Source: Mesorhizobium sp. RMAD-H1
GTDB taxonomy: Bacteria; Pseudomonadota; Alphaproteobacteria; Rhizobiales; Rhizobiaceae
Direction of reading: 5' to 3'
Assembly: GCF_014191375.1 (NCBI RefSeq)
Contig: NZ_JACHWN010000001.1
Span: 620,001-684,000, forward strand
DNA length: 64,000 nt
The notes beneath the pieces are model-generated. The model had not been told where the DNA came from. It did no database searches and was given only the letters and a program-made list of their open reading frames with translations. Both the position numbers and the translations under genes were made by a program. Shown in pieces: positions 52,342 to 61,134 of this stretch. Within the stretch, counting starts at the first letter, position 1; each line of letters begins with the position of its first letter.

Positions 52342-52351
52342 CATGAGGCCC

Positions 52352-53050
52352 ATGAAGATTCTCGTCATAGAAGATGATCGCGAGGCCGCCCGCTACCTGG
52401 AAAAGGCATTTGCCGAGGCTGGCCATGCGGCCGATATCGCCGGCGACGGCGAAACCGGTTATGCGCTGGCGGAGAGCGGCAATTATGATGTGCTGATCAT
52501 CGACCGGATGTTGCCGCGGCGCGACGGCCTTGCCGTCATTGCCGGCCTGCGCGCCAAGGGCATCAAGACGCCGGCGCTGATCCTTTCGGCATTGGGCCAG
52601 GTCGATGACCGCGTCACGGGCCTGCGCGCCGGCGGCGATGACTATCTGACGAAACCCTACGCCTTTTCGGAGCTTCTGGCCCGCGTCGAGGTGCTGCAGC
52701 GTCGCTCCAGCCCCCGTGAAGCGGATACGATCTACCGCGTCGGCGATCTGGAGCTTGATCGCCTGGCGCATACGGCGCGCCGCGCCGGCACGGATATCAT
52801 CCTGCAGCCGCGCGAGTTCCGCCTGCTCGAATATCTCATGCGCCATGCGGGGCAGGTGGTGACCCGCACCATGCTGCTCGAAAATGTCTGGGATTATCAT
52901 TTCGATCCCCAGACCAATGTCATCGACGTCCATATCTCGCGGCTGCGCGGCAAGATCGAGAAGGGCTTCAAGACGCCGCTCCTGCATACGGTGCGCGGGG
53001 CCGGTTACATGCTGAAGGCAGCTTCCGGCTCCACCGTCGAGGAGGCTTGA
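52352..53050 (+). CDS. OmpR-family response regulator
   Basis: A 232-residue regulator with a receiver domain (Asp8/Asp9, phospho-acceptor Asp51 in IIDRMLP, TKPYAF lysine) and a winged-helix output domain (about 128-225). It is co-translated with the downstream kinase (stop and start share one base). I place the start at ATG 52352 because GAGG precedes it; the upstream ATG 52343 lies inside that ribosome site, right after the repeat array. The target genes are unknown; degP and the envelope are candidates by position. Confidence 0.9.
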   Translation: MKILVIEDDREAARYLEKAFAEAGHAADIAGDGETGYALAESGNYDVLIIDRMLPRRDGLAVIAGLRAKGIKTPALILSALGQVDDRVTGLRAGGDDYLTKPYAFSELLARVEVLQRRSSPREADTIYRVGDLELDRLAHTARRAGTDIILQPREFRLLEYLMRHAGQVVTRTMLLENVWDYHFDPQTNVIDVHISRLRGKIEKGFKTPLLHTVRGAGYMLKAASGSTVEEA

Positions 53051-54450
53051 TGAGCCGTTTCGCCGCCCTGATGCGCACGACGGCCGCGCGGCTGTCGGCG
53101 CTTTACCTCATGCTTTTCATGCTCGGCGCCGTCGCGCTCGTCATCTATATGACGAACCTTTCGGTTTCGCTTCTCACCAGCCAGACCCAGCAATCCCTCA
53201 GCGAGGAGGTCGCCTCGATCGGCGCGGCCTACACCCGTGGCGGCATTCCGCTCCTGGTGCGCGTCATCGACCGGCGCTCGCGCCAGCCGGGCGCCTATCT
53301 CTACCTCGTCGCCGATCCGGCGGGGCGCATCCTCGCAGGCAATGTCGAGAGCCTGCAGCCCGGCGTTCTCGACAGCGACGGCATGGTCGAGCGCTCCTTC
53401 ACCTATCAGCGCTATGGTGAGCGGAACGCGAGCGACGTTCACAAGGCGATTGCCGTCGTCATCGCGCTTCCCAACGGCATGCGCGTGCTCGTCGGCCGCG
53501 ATCTTGGCGAGCCCGAGCGCTTCCGCGATATCGTTCGCCGCGCGCTCATGCTGGCGCTCGGCATCATGTGCATCGGCGCCTTCCTCATCTGGTATTTCGT
53601 CGGACGCCGCGCGCTGGTGCGCATCGACCAGCTCTCCTCCGCCTCCCAGCGTATCATGGGCGGCGACCTGACGGGCCGCCTGCCGATCAGCGGGTCGGGT
53701 GACGAATTCGATCGTCTGTCCGGCAGTCTCAACGCCATGCTGGGCCGCATCCAGGAATTGAATGACGGCCTGAAGCAGGTCTCCGACAATATAGCGCATG
53801 ACCTGAAAACACCGCTGACCCGTCTGCGCAACCGCGCCGAAGCGGCGCTGACGAGCGGCAGGCTGACCAGGGACTACCGCAATGCGCTCGAAGACATCAT
53901 CGCCGAATCCGATCAGTTGATCCGCACCTTCAACGCGATCCTGATGATTTCCCGGCTGGAGGCGGGTTATTCCAGCGAAAGCATGCAGATCATGCCCGCA
54001 GCACCCATCCTGCGCGATGTGGTCGATCTCTACGAGCCGGTCGCCGAGGATGCGGGCGTCTCGCTGGCGCTCGGCGCGCTCGACGAAACGCCGCTGCGCA
54101 TCAATCGCGAGCTGGTCGGCCAGACCGTGTCGAACCTCGTCGACAATGCCATCAAATATGCCGGCGGGGAGGGAGCCGATGCGACGGTCACCCTTTCCAT
54201 GGAACGGCAGGAGAAGAGCGTCCTTATCATTGTCGCCGATAATGGCCCGGGCATTCCCGAGGAGAGCCACGACCGGGTGACGGAGCGTTTCGTGCGCCTT
54301 GAGGAGAGCCGCACGCAGCCGGGGCTGGGCCTGGGCTTGAGCCTTGCCAAGGCGGTGATGAAACTGCACGGTGGCAGCCTCAGGCTTGAGGACAACAAGC
54401 CCGGCCTTCGCGCGGTCCTGGCTTTTCCCGTGCCGGAGAATGGGGGGTGA
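53050..54450 (+). CDS. Sensor histidine kinase partner of the OmpR-type regulator
   Basis: A 466-residue kinase with TM1 at about 16-38, a short periplasmic domain (39-163), TM2 at 165-185, HAMP (about 186-240), HisKA with His250 in NIAHDLKTPLTRLR, and a HATPase domain with the ADNGPG G1 box and GLGLGLSLAK G2 box. The small periplasmic domain suggests sensing of an ion, antimicrobial or envelope state, but the signal is unknown. Its start overlaps the regulator stop by one base. Confidence 0.9.
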   Translation: MSRFAALMRTTAARLSALYLMLFMLGAVALVIYMTNLSVSLLTSQTQQSLSEEVASIGAAYTRGGIPLLVRVIDRRSRQPGAYLYLVADPAGRILAGNVESLQPGVLDSDGMVERSFTYQRYGERNASDVHKAIAVVIALPNGMRVLVGRDLGEPERFRDIVRRALMLALGIMCIGAFLIWYFVGRRALVRIDQLSSASQRIMGGDLTGRLPISGSGDEFDRLSGSLNAMLGRIQELNDGLKQVSDNIAHDLKTPLTRLRNRAEAALTSGRLTRDYRNALEDIIAESDQLIRTFNAILMISRLEAGYSSESMQIMPAAPILRDVVDLYEPVAEDAGVSLALGALDETPLRINRELVGQTVSNLVDNAIKYAGGEGADATVTLSMERQEKSVLIIVADNGPGIPEESHDRVTERFVRLEESRTQPGLGLGLSLAKAVMKLHGGSLRLEDNKPGLRAVLAFPVPENGG

Positions 54451-54469
54451 TATAGTGTATCCAGATGGG

Positions 54470-54659
54470 AACGTCGCGGTAGGCGCCCCCCTCTGTCCTG
54501 CCGGACATCTCCCCCGCAAGGGGGAGATTGGCCTTCTTCAATGACGGCGCTTTATTCTGCTTGCGTTGGCGATTGGCGAAAGCAGAAATGACAGCGTAAT
54601 CTCCCCTTGCGGGGGAGATGGCCTGCAGGCCAGAGGGGGTGCTGTCCCGCCGGCCTATC
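54470..54659. repeat. RIME-like palindromic element (copy 4), upstream of glnE
   Basis: About 190 bp. Left half GCGCCCCCCTCTGTCCTGCC with CTCCCCCGCAAGGGGGAG; right half CTCCCCTTGCGGGGGAG, GGCCTGCAGGCC, ending GCTGTCCCGCCGGCCTATC. It sits between the kinase gene and glnE, leaving 34 bases before the glnE start. Confidence 0.85.
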
Positions 54660-54693
54660 CAATTAAAAGGAACATTCTAAAAGGAGGGGCACC

Positions 54694-57645
54694 TTGCCCA
54701 CACGGGAGGAACTATTTTTCACACAAGAATTAAAGCCGCTCCTGCCCGTCGATTCGGAGAAGGCGGCCGAGCTCCTGGACGATCTGCGGGAGAACGCGGT
54801 GCGCGACGATTGCGCGAAACTCTTGAAGCAACTCGGCGATCCGGCTTCTGCCGCGTTCCTCTCCGCCGTCCTCGAGCTTTCGCCTTTCATCCGCGAGGTG
54901 CTCTTGCGCCGTCCGGCGATATTGGAGGCGCTGTGCGAAACGCCGCTGGAGACGCGGCTGGAGCAGCTGCTTTCCGATATCTCCGCCTCTTGGGAAGGCG
55001 GCGAAGTCACCGAGAATACCCTCATGGCGGCGCTGCGCCGGATGAAGCAGGAAGCCCATGTGCTGATCGCGCTCGCCGATCTCGCCGGACTGTCCGAAAC
55101 CGCCGGGACGACCGGCTGGCTGACGCGGCTTGCCGAATCCTGCATCAGGGCGGCGGTCTGTTTTCTGCTGCGCGATGCCGATGCGGCAGGCAAGATCGCT
55201 CTCCCCAACCGCGCGAGGCCGGAAGAGGGCTGCGGCTGGATCGTGCTGGGCATGGGCAAGCTCGGCGCCCATGAGCTCAATTATTCCTCCGATATCGACC
55301 TGATCGTCTTCATCGACGAGACCTCCAAGGCGATCGGCGATCCGCTGGAGAGTGTTGAAACCTTTTCGCGCCTGACGCGGCGTCTCGTCCGCATCCTGCA
55401 GGACCGGACTGCGGAAGGCTATGTCTTCCGCGTTGACCTGAGGCTCAGGCCCGATCCCGGCTCCACGCCTCTGGCGATCCCCGTCGAGGCGGCGCTGCAT
55501 TATTACGAAGGGCGCGGGCAGAACTGGGAGCGCGCCGCCATGATCAAGGCGCGTCCCGTGGCGGGCGATATCGAGGCCGGTCGCCGCGTGCTGGCGGAGC
55601 TCGCTCCTTACGTCTGGCGCAAATATCTCGATTACGCCGCGATCGCCGACGTTCACTCGATCAAGCGCCAGATCCACGCCCATAGGGGGCTGGGCGACAT
55701 CGCGGTGCGCGGTCATAATGTCAAGCTGGGGCGCGGCGGCATCCGCGAGATCGAGTTCTTCGTCCAGACGCAGCAGCTGATCGCCGGCGGCCGCTTTCCC
55801 GAGCTGCGCGGTTCGCAGACGGTGTCCATGCTGGGCCGGCTCGCCGAGCGTGGCTGGATAACGCCGGAGGCGCGCGACGCGCTTGGCCAGCGATATGTCT
55901 TCCTGCGCGATGTCGAGCATCGCATCCAGATGATCGCCGACGAGCAGACCCATGTCCTGCCCGAGGACGATGAAGGCTACTCACGCGTTGCCCGCATGAT
56001 GGGGTATGAGAACGCCGAGGATTTCTCCAGGGATTTCCTCTCGGCGCTCACTACCGTCGAGGATCATTATGCCGCATTGTTCGAGCAGGCGCCGGAATTG
56101 GGCGGCGAGACCGGCAATCTGGTGTTCACCGGGGATGTCGATGATCCCGGCACGCTCGAAACCCTGTCGAAGCTCGGTTTCCAGCGTCCCAGCGATATCT
56201 GCCGCGTCATCCGCACCTGGCATTTCGGCCGCTACCGGGCGACGCGGTCGGCGGAAGCACGCGAGCGCCTGACCGAGCTGACGCCGGCGCTGCTGAAGGC
56301 CTTCGGCGAGACCAAGCGGGCGGACGAGGCGCTGCTGCGCTTTGACGACCTGCTGAAGGGGCTGCCCGCCGGCATCCAGCTCTTCAGCCTTCTACAGTCC
56401 AATCCGCCGCTGCTCGGGCTTCTTGTGCTCATCATGAGTTCGGCACCGCGTCTGGCCGATATCATCACCCGCAAGCCCCATGTCTTCGATGGTCTGCTCG
56501 ATCCTGCGATCTTCGCCGAAATGCCGACCAGAGCCTATATCGAGGAGCGGCTGGAGACCTTCCTCGGCAATGGCCGGGCCTATGAGGAGATACTGGATCG
56601 CCTGCGCATTTTCGCGGACGAACACCGTTTCCTGATCGGCATCCGCCTTCTGACCGGTGCGATAGACGGACCGCGCGCGGGCAGGGCGTTTTCCGATCTC
56701 GCCGACCTGATGATCGGCAAGGCGCTCGCCGCCGTCCTCGACGAGTTCGGCCGCCGCCATGGCAAGGTCGCGGGCGGCAGAGTCGCCATTCTCGGCATGG
56801 GCAAGCTCGGCAGCAGGGAACTGACCGCAGGCTCGGATATCGACCTGATCCTGCTCTACGATCATGACGAGGATGCCGAGCAATCCGACGGTGAGAAGCC
56901 GCTGCCCTCGTCGCAATATTATATCCGCATGACGCAGCGGCTGATCGCGGCCCTTTCCGCCCCGACGGCAGAAGGCGTTCTCTACGAGGTCGATCTGCGC
57001 CTGCGCCCATCGGGCAACAAGGGGCCGGTCGCCACCCATATCGCCTCTTTCGGCAAATATCAGCGCAACGAGGCTTGGACCTGGGAGCACATGGCGCTGA
57101 CGCGCGCCCGGCCCGTGGCCGGCGACGAGGCGCTTCTCGCGCAAGTCGCATCGGAGATCGATGCCGTCCTGGCCGGCCCGCGCGATGTGGCGAAGACGGC
57201 AAAGGATGTCGTCGAAATGCGCGCGCTGATCGAAAAGGAAAAGCCGCCGCGCGACCTCTGGGATCTGAAGCTGAAGCCCGGCGGCATCATCGATCTGGAG
57301 TTCATCGCGCAATTCGCAGGCCTGACAGGCAATGTGGAGGCGAAGCGCCGTTCGACGGCGACGGAAGACATTCTGGGCCATCTCGCCCCGTCCTTCTCTG
57401 AGCCTTCCGTCTCGGACGAGCTGGTCGATGCGCATCGGCTCTACACGCGCTTGAGCCAGACGATCCGGCTGTGCCTCACCGGCGAGGTGGAGAGCGACGA
57501 TCTTCCGCCGGGGCTGGCCGATCTCCTATGCCGTGCCGCCGAGCTGCCGGATATGAAACGCGTGGAAAGCCATCTGGAGCAGGTGGCGAAAACCGTGCGC
57601 GGGCATTTCGATGGGCTGATGCGGCAGGCGATGCGCAAGGCATAG
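54694..57645 (+). CDS. glnE: Bifunctional glutamine synthetase adenylyltransferase/deadenylase GlnE
   Basis: A 983-residue enzyme that adenylylates and deadenylylates glutamine synthetase in response to PII and glutamine. Both nucleotidyltransferase domains are intact: the N-terminal one with GMGKLG and D200-x-D202 (SSDIDLIVF), and the C-terminal one with GMGKLG and D715-x-D717 (GSDIDLILL). The start is TTG at 54694, fixed by a strong AAAGGAGG 8 bases upstream and by the family length. A palindromic repeat lies immediately upstream. Confidence 0.95.
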   Translation: MPTREELFFTQELKPLLPVDSEKAAELLDDLRENAVRDDCAKLLKQLGDPASAAFLSAVLELSPFIREVLLRRPAILEALCETPLETRLEQLLSDISASWEGGEVTENTLMAALRRMKQEAHVLIALADLAGLSETAGTTGWLTRLAESCIRAAVCFLLRDADAAGKIALPNRARPEEGCGWIVLGMGKLGAHELNYSSDIDLIVFIDETSKAIGDPLESVETFSRLTRRLVRILQDRTAEGYVFRVDLRLRPDPGSTPLAIPVEAALHYYEGRGQNWERAAMIKARPVAGDIEAGRRVLAELAPYVWRKYLDYAAIADVHSIKRQIHAHRGLGDIAVRGHNVKLGRGGIREIEFFVQTQQLIAGGRFPELRGSQTVSMLGRLAERGWITPEARDALGQRYVFLRDVEHRIQMIADEQTHVLPEDDEGYSRVARMMGYENAEDFSRDFLSALTTVEDHYAALFEQAPELGGETGNLVFTGDVDDPGTLETLSKLGFQRPSDICRVIRTWHFGRYRATRSAEARERLTELTPALLKAFGETKRADEALLRFDDLLKGLPAGIQLFSLLQSNPPLLGLLVLIMSSAPRLADIITRKPHVFDGLLDPAIFAEMPTRAYIEERLETFLGNGRAYEEILDRLRIFADEHRFLIGIRLLTGAIDGPRAGRAFSDLADLMIGKALAAVLDEFGRRHGKVAGGRVAILGMGKLGSRELTAGSDIDLILLYDHDEDAEQSDGEKPLPSSQYYIRMTQRLIAALSAPTAEGVLYEVDLRLRPSGNKGPVATHIASFGKYQRNEAWTWEHMALTRARPVAGDEALLAQVASEIDAVLAGPRDVAKTAKDVVEMRALIEKEKPPRDLWDLKLKPGGIIDLEFIAQFAGLTGNVEAKRRSTATEDILGHLAPSFSEPSVSDELVDAHRLYTRLSQTIRLCLTGEVESDDLPPGLADLLCRAAELPDMKRVESHLEQVAKTVRGHFDGLMRQAMRKA

Positions 57646-57699
57646 ATGTTTGCCCTCTGCCCCTCGCGAAATGGCCAAAGCGAGCATCCCCATGATGGC

Positions 57700-57742
57700 T
57701 TGACAGGACAGTCTGTGGCGCCCATTATGACCATATGGTCAT
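57700..57742 (+). promoter_or_regulatory. Promoter and palindromic operator of the phd/PIN module
   Basis: TTGACA (57700-57705), 17-base spacer, CATTAT (57723-57728), overlapped by the perfect 16-bp palindrome ATGACCATATGGTCAT (57727-57742). A repressor bound there would cover the -10 element and start point, the usual autoregulatory layout. Confidence 0.72.
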
Positions 57743-57760
57743 TTTTGTTTGAGGGCCACC

Positions 57761-57997
57761 ATGAAGACTTTCACCGTCGTTGAAGCCAAATCGCACTTCT
57801 CGGCCCTGCTGGATGAGGTCGAGGCGGGCGCGGAAATCGCTGTCACCCGTCACGGGAAAATCGTGGCGCGACTGGTGCCCGATCATCCGAGTGTTGCCGC
57901 CGATGCCTTCCGTGACCTCTGGGCCGAAAGGGATGATATCGATCTGCAGGCCCCGGAAGATACACCGGCCGAGGACGTAGCCTCGATGGATGATTAG
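57761..57997 (+). CDS. Phd/YefM-family antitoxin
   Basis: A 78-residue antitoxin with the Phd N-terminal DNA-binding and dimerisation fold (MKTFTVVEAKSHFSALLDEV, then the GAEIAVTRHGKIVARLVP strand pair) and an acidic C-terminal tail for toxin binding. The ATG at 57761 has GAGGG upstream. It is followed three bases later by a PIN-domain toxin, a common alternative to Phd-Doc pairing, and preceded by its own palindromic operator. Confidence 0.92.
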   Translation: MKTFTVVEAKSHFSALLDEVEAGAEIAVTRHGKIVARLVPDHPSVAADAFRDLWAERDDIDLQAPEDTPAEDVASMDD

Positions 57998-58000
57998 GCT

Positions 58001-58408
58001 GTGGCGACGCTTTATCTGTTGGACACCAACATTCTGATCGCCGCTCTGAAAGGGCAACCGCACGTACGGAAACGCTTGGAAACTCTGCCTCTCAGCAGTA
58101 TGCGCCTGTCGGTGATCGTGCTCGGAGAATTGGAATTCGGCGCGGAAAAGAGCGCCCAGGGTGAGCGCAACCGCGCCCGTCTTGCCGCGCTGGCCGAACG
58201 GTTGCCTCTTGTTGGTCTCGATGCCGAGGCTACCCGCCAATATGGGCGGGTGAGAGCCCTTCTGGAACGGCAAGGAACCCCGATAGGGGCCAACGACACA
58301 TGGATCGCAGCACAGGCGCTGGCCATCAGGGCCACGCTGGTGACCGACAATGAACGCGAGTTTTCCCGTGTGCCCGATCTGTTGCTGGAGAACTGGCTGG
58401 CAGGATGA
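58001..58408 (+). CDS. vapC: PIN-domain ribonuclease toxin (VapC-like)
   Basis: A 135-residue PIN-domain protein with all four acidic active-site positions visible: Asp8 (LLDTN), Glu43 (GELEFG), Asp99 (GANDTWIAA) and Asp116 (VTDNEREF). VapC toxins cleave tRNA or rRNA. The start is GTG at 58001. With the upstream Phd antitoxin it forms a self-contained module lying between glnE and pleC, genes I recall as near neighbours in relatives, which suggests a later insertion. Confidence 0.92.
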   Translation: MATLYLLDTNILIAALKGQPHVRKRLETLPLSSMRLSVIVLGELEFGAEKSAQGERNRARLAALAERLPLVGLDAEATRQYGRVRALLERQGTPIGANDTWIAAQALAIRATLVTDNEREFSRVPDLLLENWLAG

Positions 58409-58432
58409 TGGTGCTTCGCGGGTAAGCTCGGC

Positions 58433-60775
58433 TCATGCCGCCGCACTCTCGTTTTCCACGGGACTGACCGGAATGCGCACCGAGACGATCGTGCCCACGC
58501 CCTCGGTCGAGCGGATCTTCAGCGCGCCGCCATGCAGTGCCACCAGCGAGCGGGAAATGGCGAGCCCGAGGCCCGAGCCGGCATGGGATTTGGTGAACTG
58601 GTTCTCGACCTGCTCGAAGGGCTGGCCGATCTTCTTCAGCGCCGCCTTCGGGATGCCGCAGCCCGTATCCTCGATGGTCATCACCAGGGCGCCGGAGGTC
58701 TTGCGGGCGCGCACCGAGATGCGGCCGCCTTCCGAGGTGAACTTCACCGCATTGGAGAGCAGGTTGATCAGCACCTGCTTGATCGCCCGCCGGTCGGCAT
58801 TCAGCGTCATCGTCTGGGCGATCTTGGTCTGCACCTCGATCTTCTTCTCCTGCGCCTGCAGCGAGATCACCCGGACGGTTTCCTCGATCAGCGGGCAGAG
58901 ATCGATTTCCTGGCGGTCGAGCGAGAAATGTCCGGCCTCGATCTTCGACATGTCGAGAATGTCGTTGATGACATTGAGGAGATAGGTGCCGCTGATATGG
59001 ATGTCGCGCACATATTCCTCATAGCGGTCCGAGCCGAGCGGCCCGAAGGTGGCCTGCTGCATCATCTCCGAAAAGCCGATGATGGCGTTGAGCGGCGTGC
59101 GCAGCTCATGCGACATGTTGGCGAGGAATTCCGATTTGGCGCGGTTGGCGCTCTCGGCGCGTTCCTTCTCCACCGCATATTTGCTGGCGAGTTCTGAAAG
59201 TTCGCGCACCCGGTCCTTCTCGCCTTTGCGCGCGAGGCTGAGGTCGTGAATGGTCGCCATCAGGCGGCGCTCGCTGTCGACCAGCCGCTCCTGATGGAGC
59301 TTCAGCTGGGTGATGTCGGTGCCGACCGAGACGAGGCCGCCATCCTGCGTGCGCCGTTCGTTGACCTGCAGCCAGCGCCCGTCGGCCAGCTGCCGCTCGA
59401 AGGTCTGCGCGCCGCTGCGGTCGTTCGCATTGGCCATCCGCCGCTCGAACGAGACAGGGCGGATCAGCGGCTGGATCTCGGCGCGGGTGACGCCCGGCAC
59501 GAGCGCTGCCGCCGGCAGGCCGGCATATTCGTTGAACTTGCTGTTGGACATCACCAGGCGGTTATTGGCATCCCAGAGCACGAAGGCCTCGGAAATGCTC
59601 TCGATCGCCTCGCGGATGCGCATGTCGGCTTCCGCCGTCGCTTGCGCGAAGCGGTGCTGCTCGCTGACGTCGAAGGCGATGCCCACCAGATGCAGGTCGC
59701 CCTCATCGGCGATCTCCGCGCGCACCCGCATCCACACCCAGTAGCCGTCGGCATGCCGCATCCGGAACACTTTGTCGAGCTGCCTTATATCGCCCGCCAC
59801 CGCCTGCGTGGCGATCGCATAGAGATCGCCGTCTTCCGGGTTGATGATCGCCGCCACGTCGCCGAAGGAGAGGATCGCGTCATGCGCCTCATAGCCCAGC
59901 ATCTCATACATGGAGCGCGACCAGTACATGCGCCCGCGCGCCATGTCCCAGTCCCACAGGCCGCAGCGCCCCCTGGCGAGCGCCAGGTTGATGCGTCGCT
60001 GGATCTGCTCGGAAATCTGGTCCGCGTCGCGCGCCCGCGCCGCCTGGCTGAAATAGGCATAGAGGATCGCCATCATCACACCTGCCGTACCGGCAAAGAG
60101 CGTGACGTTGAGCGATACGTTCCTGCGCCATTCGGCATAGACCGCGTCGATCGGCTCCGCCGCGAAGACGGCGAGGTTGCCCTTGCTGGTGCGGCTGAGC
60201 GAGGCGAACGCATCCGCACCGTTGAGCTTGATCTGCATGACGCCCGCCCGCTCGCCGAAGAGGAACAGGGGCTGGCCGTCCGCAACCACGCTCTCGAGGC
60301 TCTTGCCGCCGGCTTCCTTCAGGCCGGAGGCGGTGATGATGAGGGAATTGCCGTCGGCTACCGCAATCTGCACTGCAGGGGAGATCAGCCCCTTGGAGCG
60401 GAAATCGACGATCAGGTTCTGCAATTCCATCGCCGACAGGTCTTCGGTGCCGCCCGCCTCGCTGCGCTGATTGGCCATGCGGTCGATCATCGCCGAGATC
60501 TGGCTGGTGGAGAGGGCAAGCGCCGAACGGGTATTGCGCTCGATATCGTCGCGCCATGCCATCAGCGACAGAACCCGGGCGATGGCCAGTATGATCAGGA
60601 AAATGATGATGAGCGTCGGGATCGAGCGGCGCAGCCACGGCTCGAGCGACAGGAGCTTCTGGTAAGCGGGGCCGGCGAGCAGACCGGCATGGCCGGAGAG
60701 CCCGGCCTTCGATCGTCTCTTCTTTGAGGCATAATACCTCGCCGTCGGCGCGTTATACGCGTCCGCATTTGCCAT
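58433..60775 (-). CDS. pleC: PleC-type sensor histidine kinase/phosphatase
   Basis: A 780-residue kinase with TM1 at about 50-70, a periplasmic sensor region (about 75-225), TM2 near 225-245, two or three PAS domains (about 265-385 and 395-505), a coiled linker, HisKA with His556 in [13 protein letters not shown], and HATPase with N675, DTGCG and GSGLGLA boxes. PleC dephosphorylates DivK and opposes DivJ in cell-cycle and polarity control. The call rests on architecture and on its place after glnE. The ATG at 60775 has GAGAGGGG upstream; an earlier in-frame ATG (60856) is less likely. Confidence 0.83.
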   Translation of the reverse strand: MANADAYNAPTARYYASKKRRSKAGLSGHAGLLAGPAYQKLLSLEPWLRRSIPTLIIIFLIILAIARVLSLMAWRDDIERNTRSALALSTSQISAMIDRMANQRSEAGGTEDLSAMELQNLIVDFRSKGLISPAVQIAVADGNSLIITASGLKEAGGKSLESVVADGQPLFLFGERAGVMQIKLNGADAFASLSRTSKGNLAVFAAEPIDAVYAEWRRNVSLNVTLFAGTAGVMMAILYAYFSQAARARDADQISEQIQRRINLALARGRCGLWDWDMARGRMYWSRSMYEMLGYEAHDAILSFGDVAAIINPEDGDLYAIATQAVAGDIRQLDKVFRMRHADGYWVWMRVRAEIADEGDLHLVGIAFDVSEQHRFAQATAEADMRIREAIESISEAFVLWDANNRLVMSNSKFNEYAGLPAAALVPGVTRAEIQPLIRPVSFERRMANANDRSGAQTFERQLADGRWLQVNERRTQDGGLVSVGTDITQLKLHQERLVDSERRLMATIHDLSLARKGEKDRVRELSELASKYAVEKERAESANRAKSEFLANMSHELRTPLNAIIGFSEMMQQATFGPLGSDRYEEYVRDIHISGTYLLNVINDILDMSKIEAGHFSLDRQEIDLCPLIEETVRVISLQAQEKKIEVQTKIAQTMTLNADRRAIKQVLINLLSNAVKFTSEGGRISVRARKTSGALVMTIEDTGCGIPKAALKKIGQPFEQVENQFTKSHAGSGLGLAISRSLVALHGGALKIRSTEGVGTIVSVRIPVSPVENESAAA

Positions 60776-60824
60776 CCTGTGGCCCCTCTCGCATTTACTC
60801 TTTCTGATGAAAGCGATTCGGGAC

Positions 60825-60925
60825 GCCGCACATCCGAACCACCCCCAATGAATCAAAAGTGATTCGGCCTGTCCAGCCTTTTCATTAAAATTTAATCAAA
60901 ATGGAAAAGGTGATTCGCACGAATC
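60825..60925. promoter_or_regulatory. Cluster of five CcrM (GANTC) sites upstream of pleC
   Basis: GANTC at 60825-60829, 60850-60854, 60861-60865, 60912-60916 and 60921-60925; the last two form the palindrome GATTCGCACGAATC. The 359-bp gap 60776-61134 between pleC and pepN contains this cluster, an AT-rich patch around 60884-60900, a small CCACC-TTCA-GGTGG hairpin near 60959, and no gene. CcrM methylation of such sites couples transcription to replication in Alphaproteobacteria. Confidence 0.6.
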
Positions 60926-61134
60926 GGCTTCTTGAGTGAAATGCTTGCATGAAATATTCCACCTTCAGGTGGGACCGATGCGTTAGCCGCTCCGAAGGCG
61001 GGGCGTTGACGATTGCCTCCGACAGCCAGAACGGGTGTCATCCCGGTGCCTGTCGCTGGGTTCATGCCTCGGCAGCCCCGCTGCATCGGCGGTGCAACAT
61101 CGAGCCCGGCTGGTCGCCAGGTGGAAAGCAGCGC

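Noticed and set aside
60885-60895. CtrA-type site (TTAA-N7-TTAA) upstream of pleC
   Set aside because: The two TTAA half-sites are only 3 bases apart rather than 7, so this does not match the CtrA consensus.
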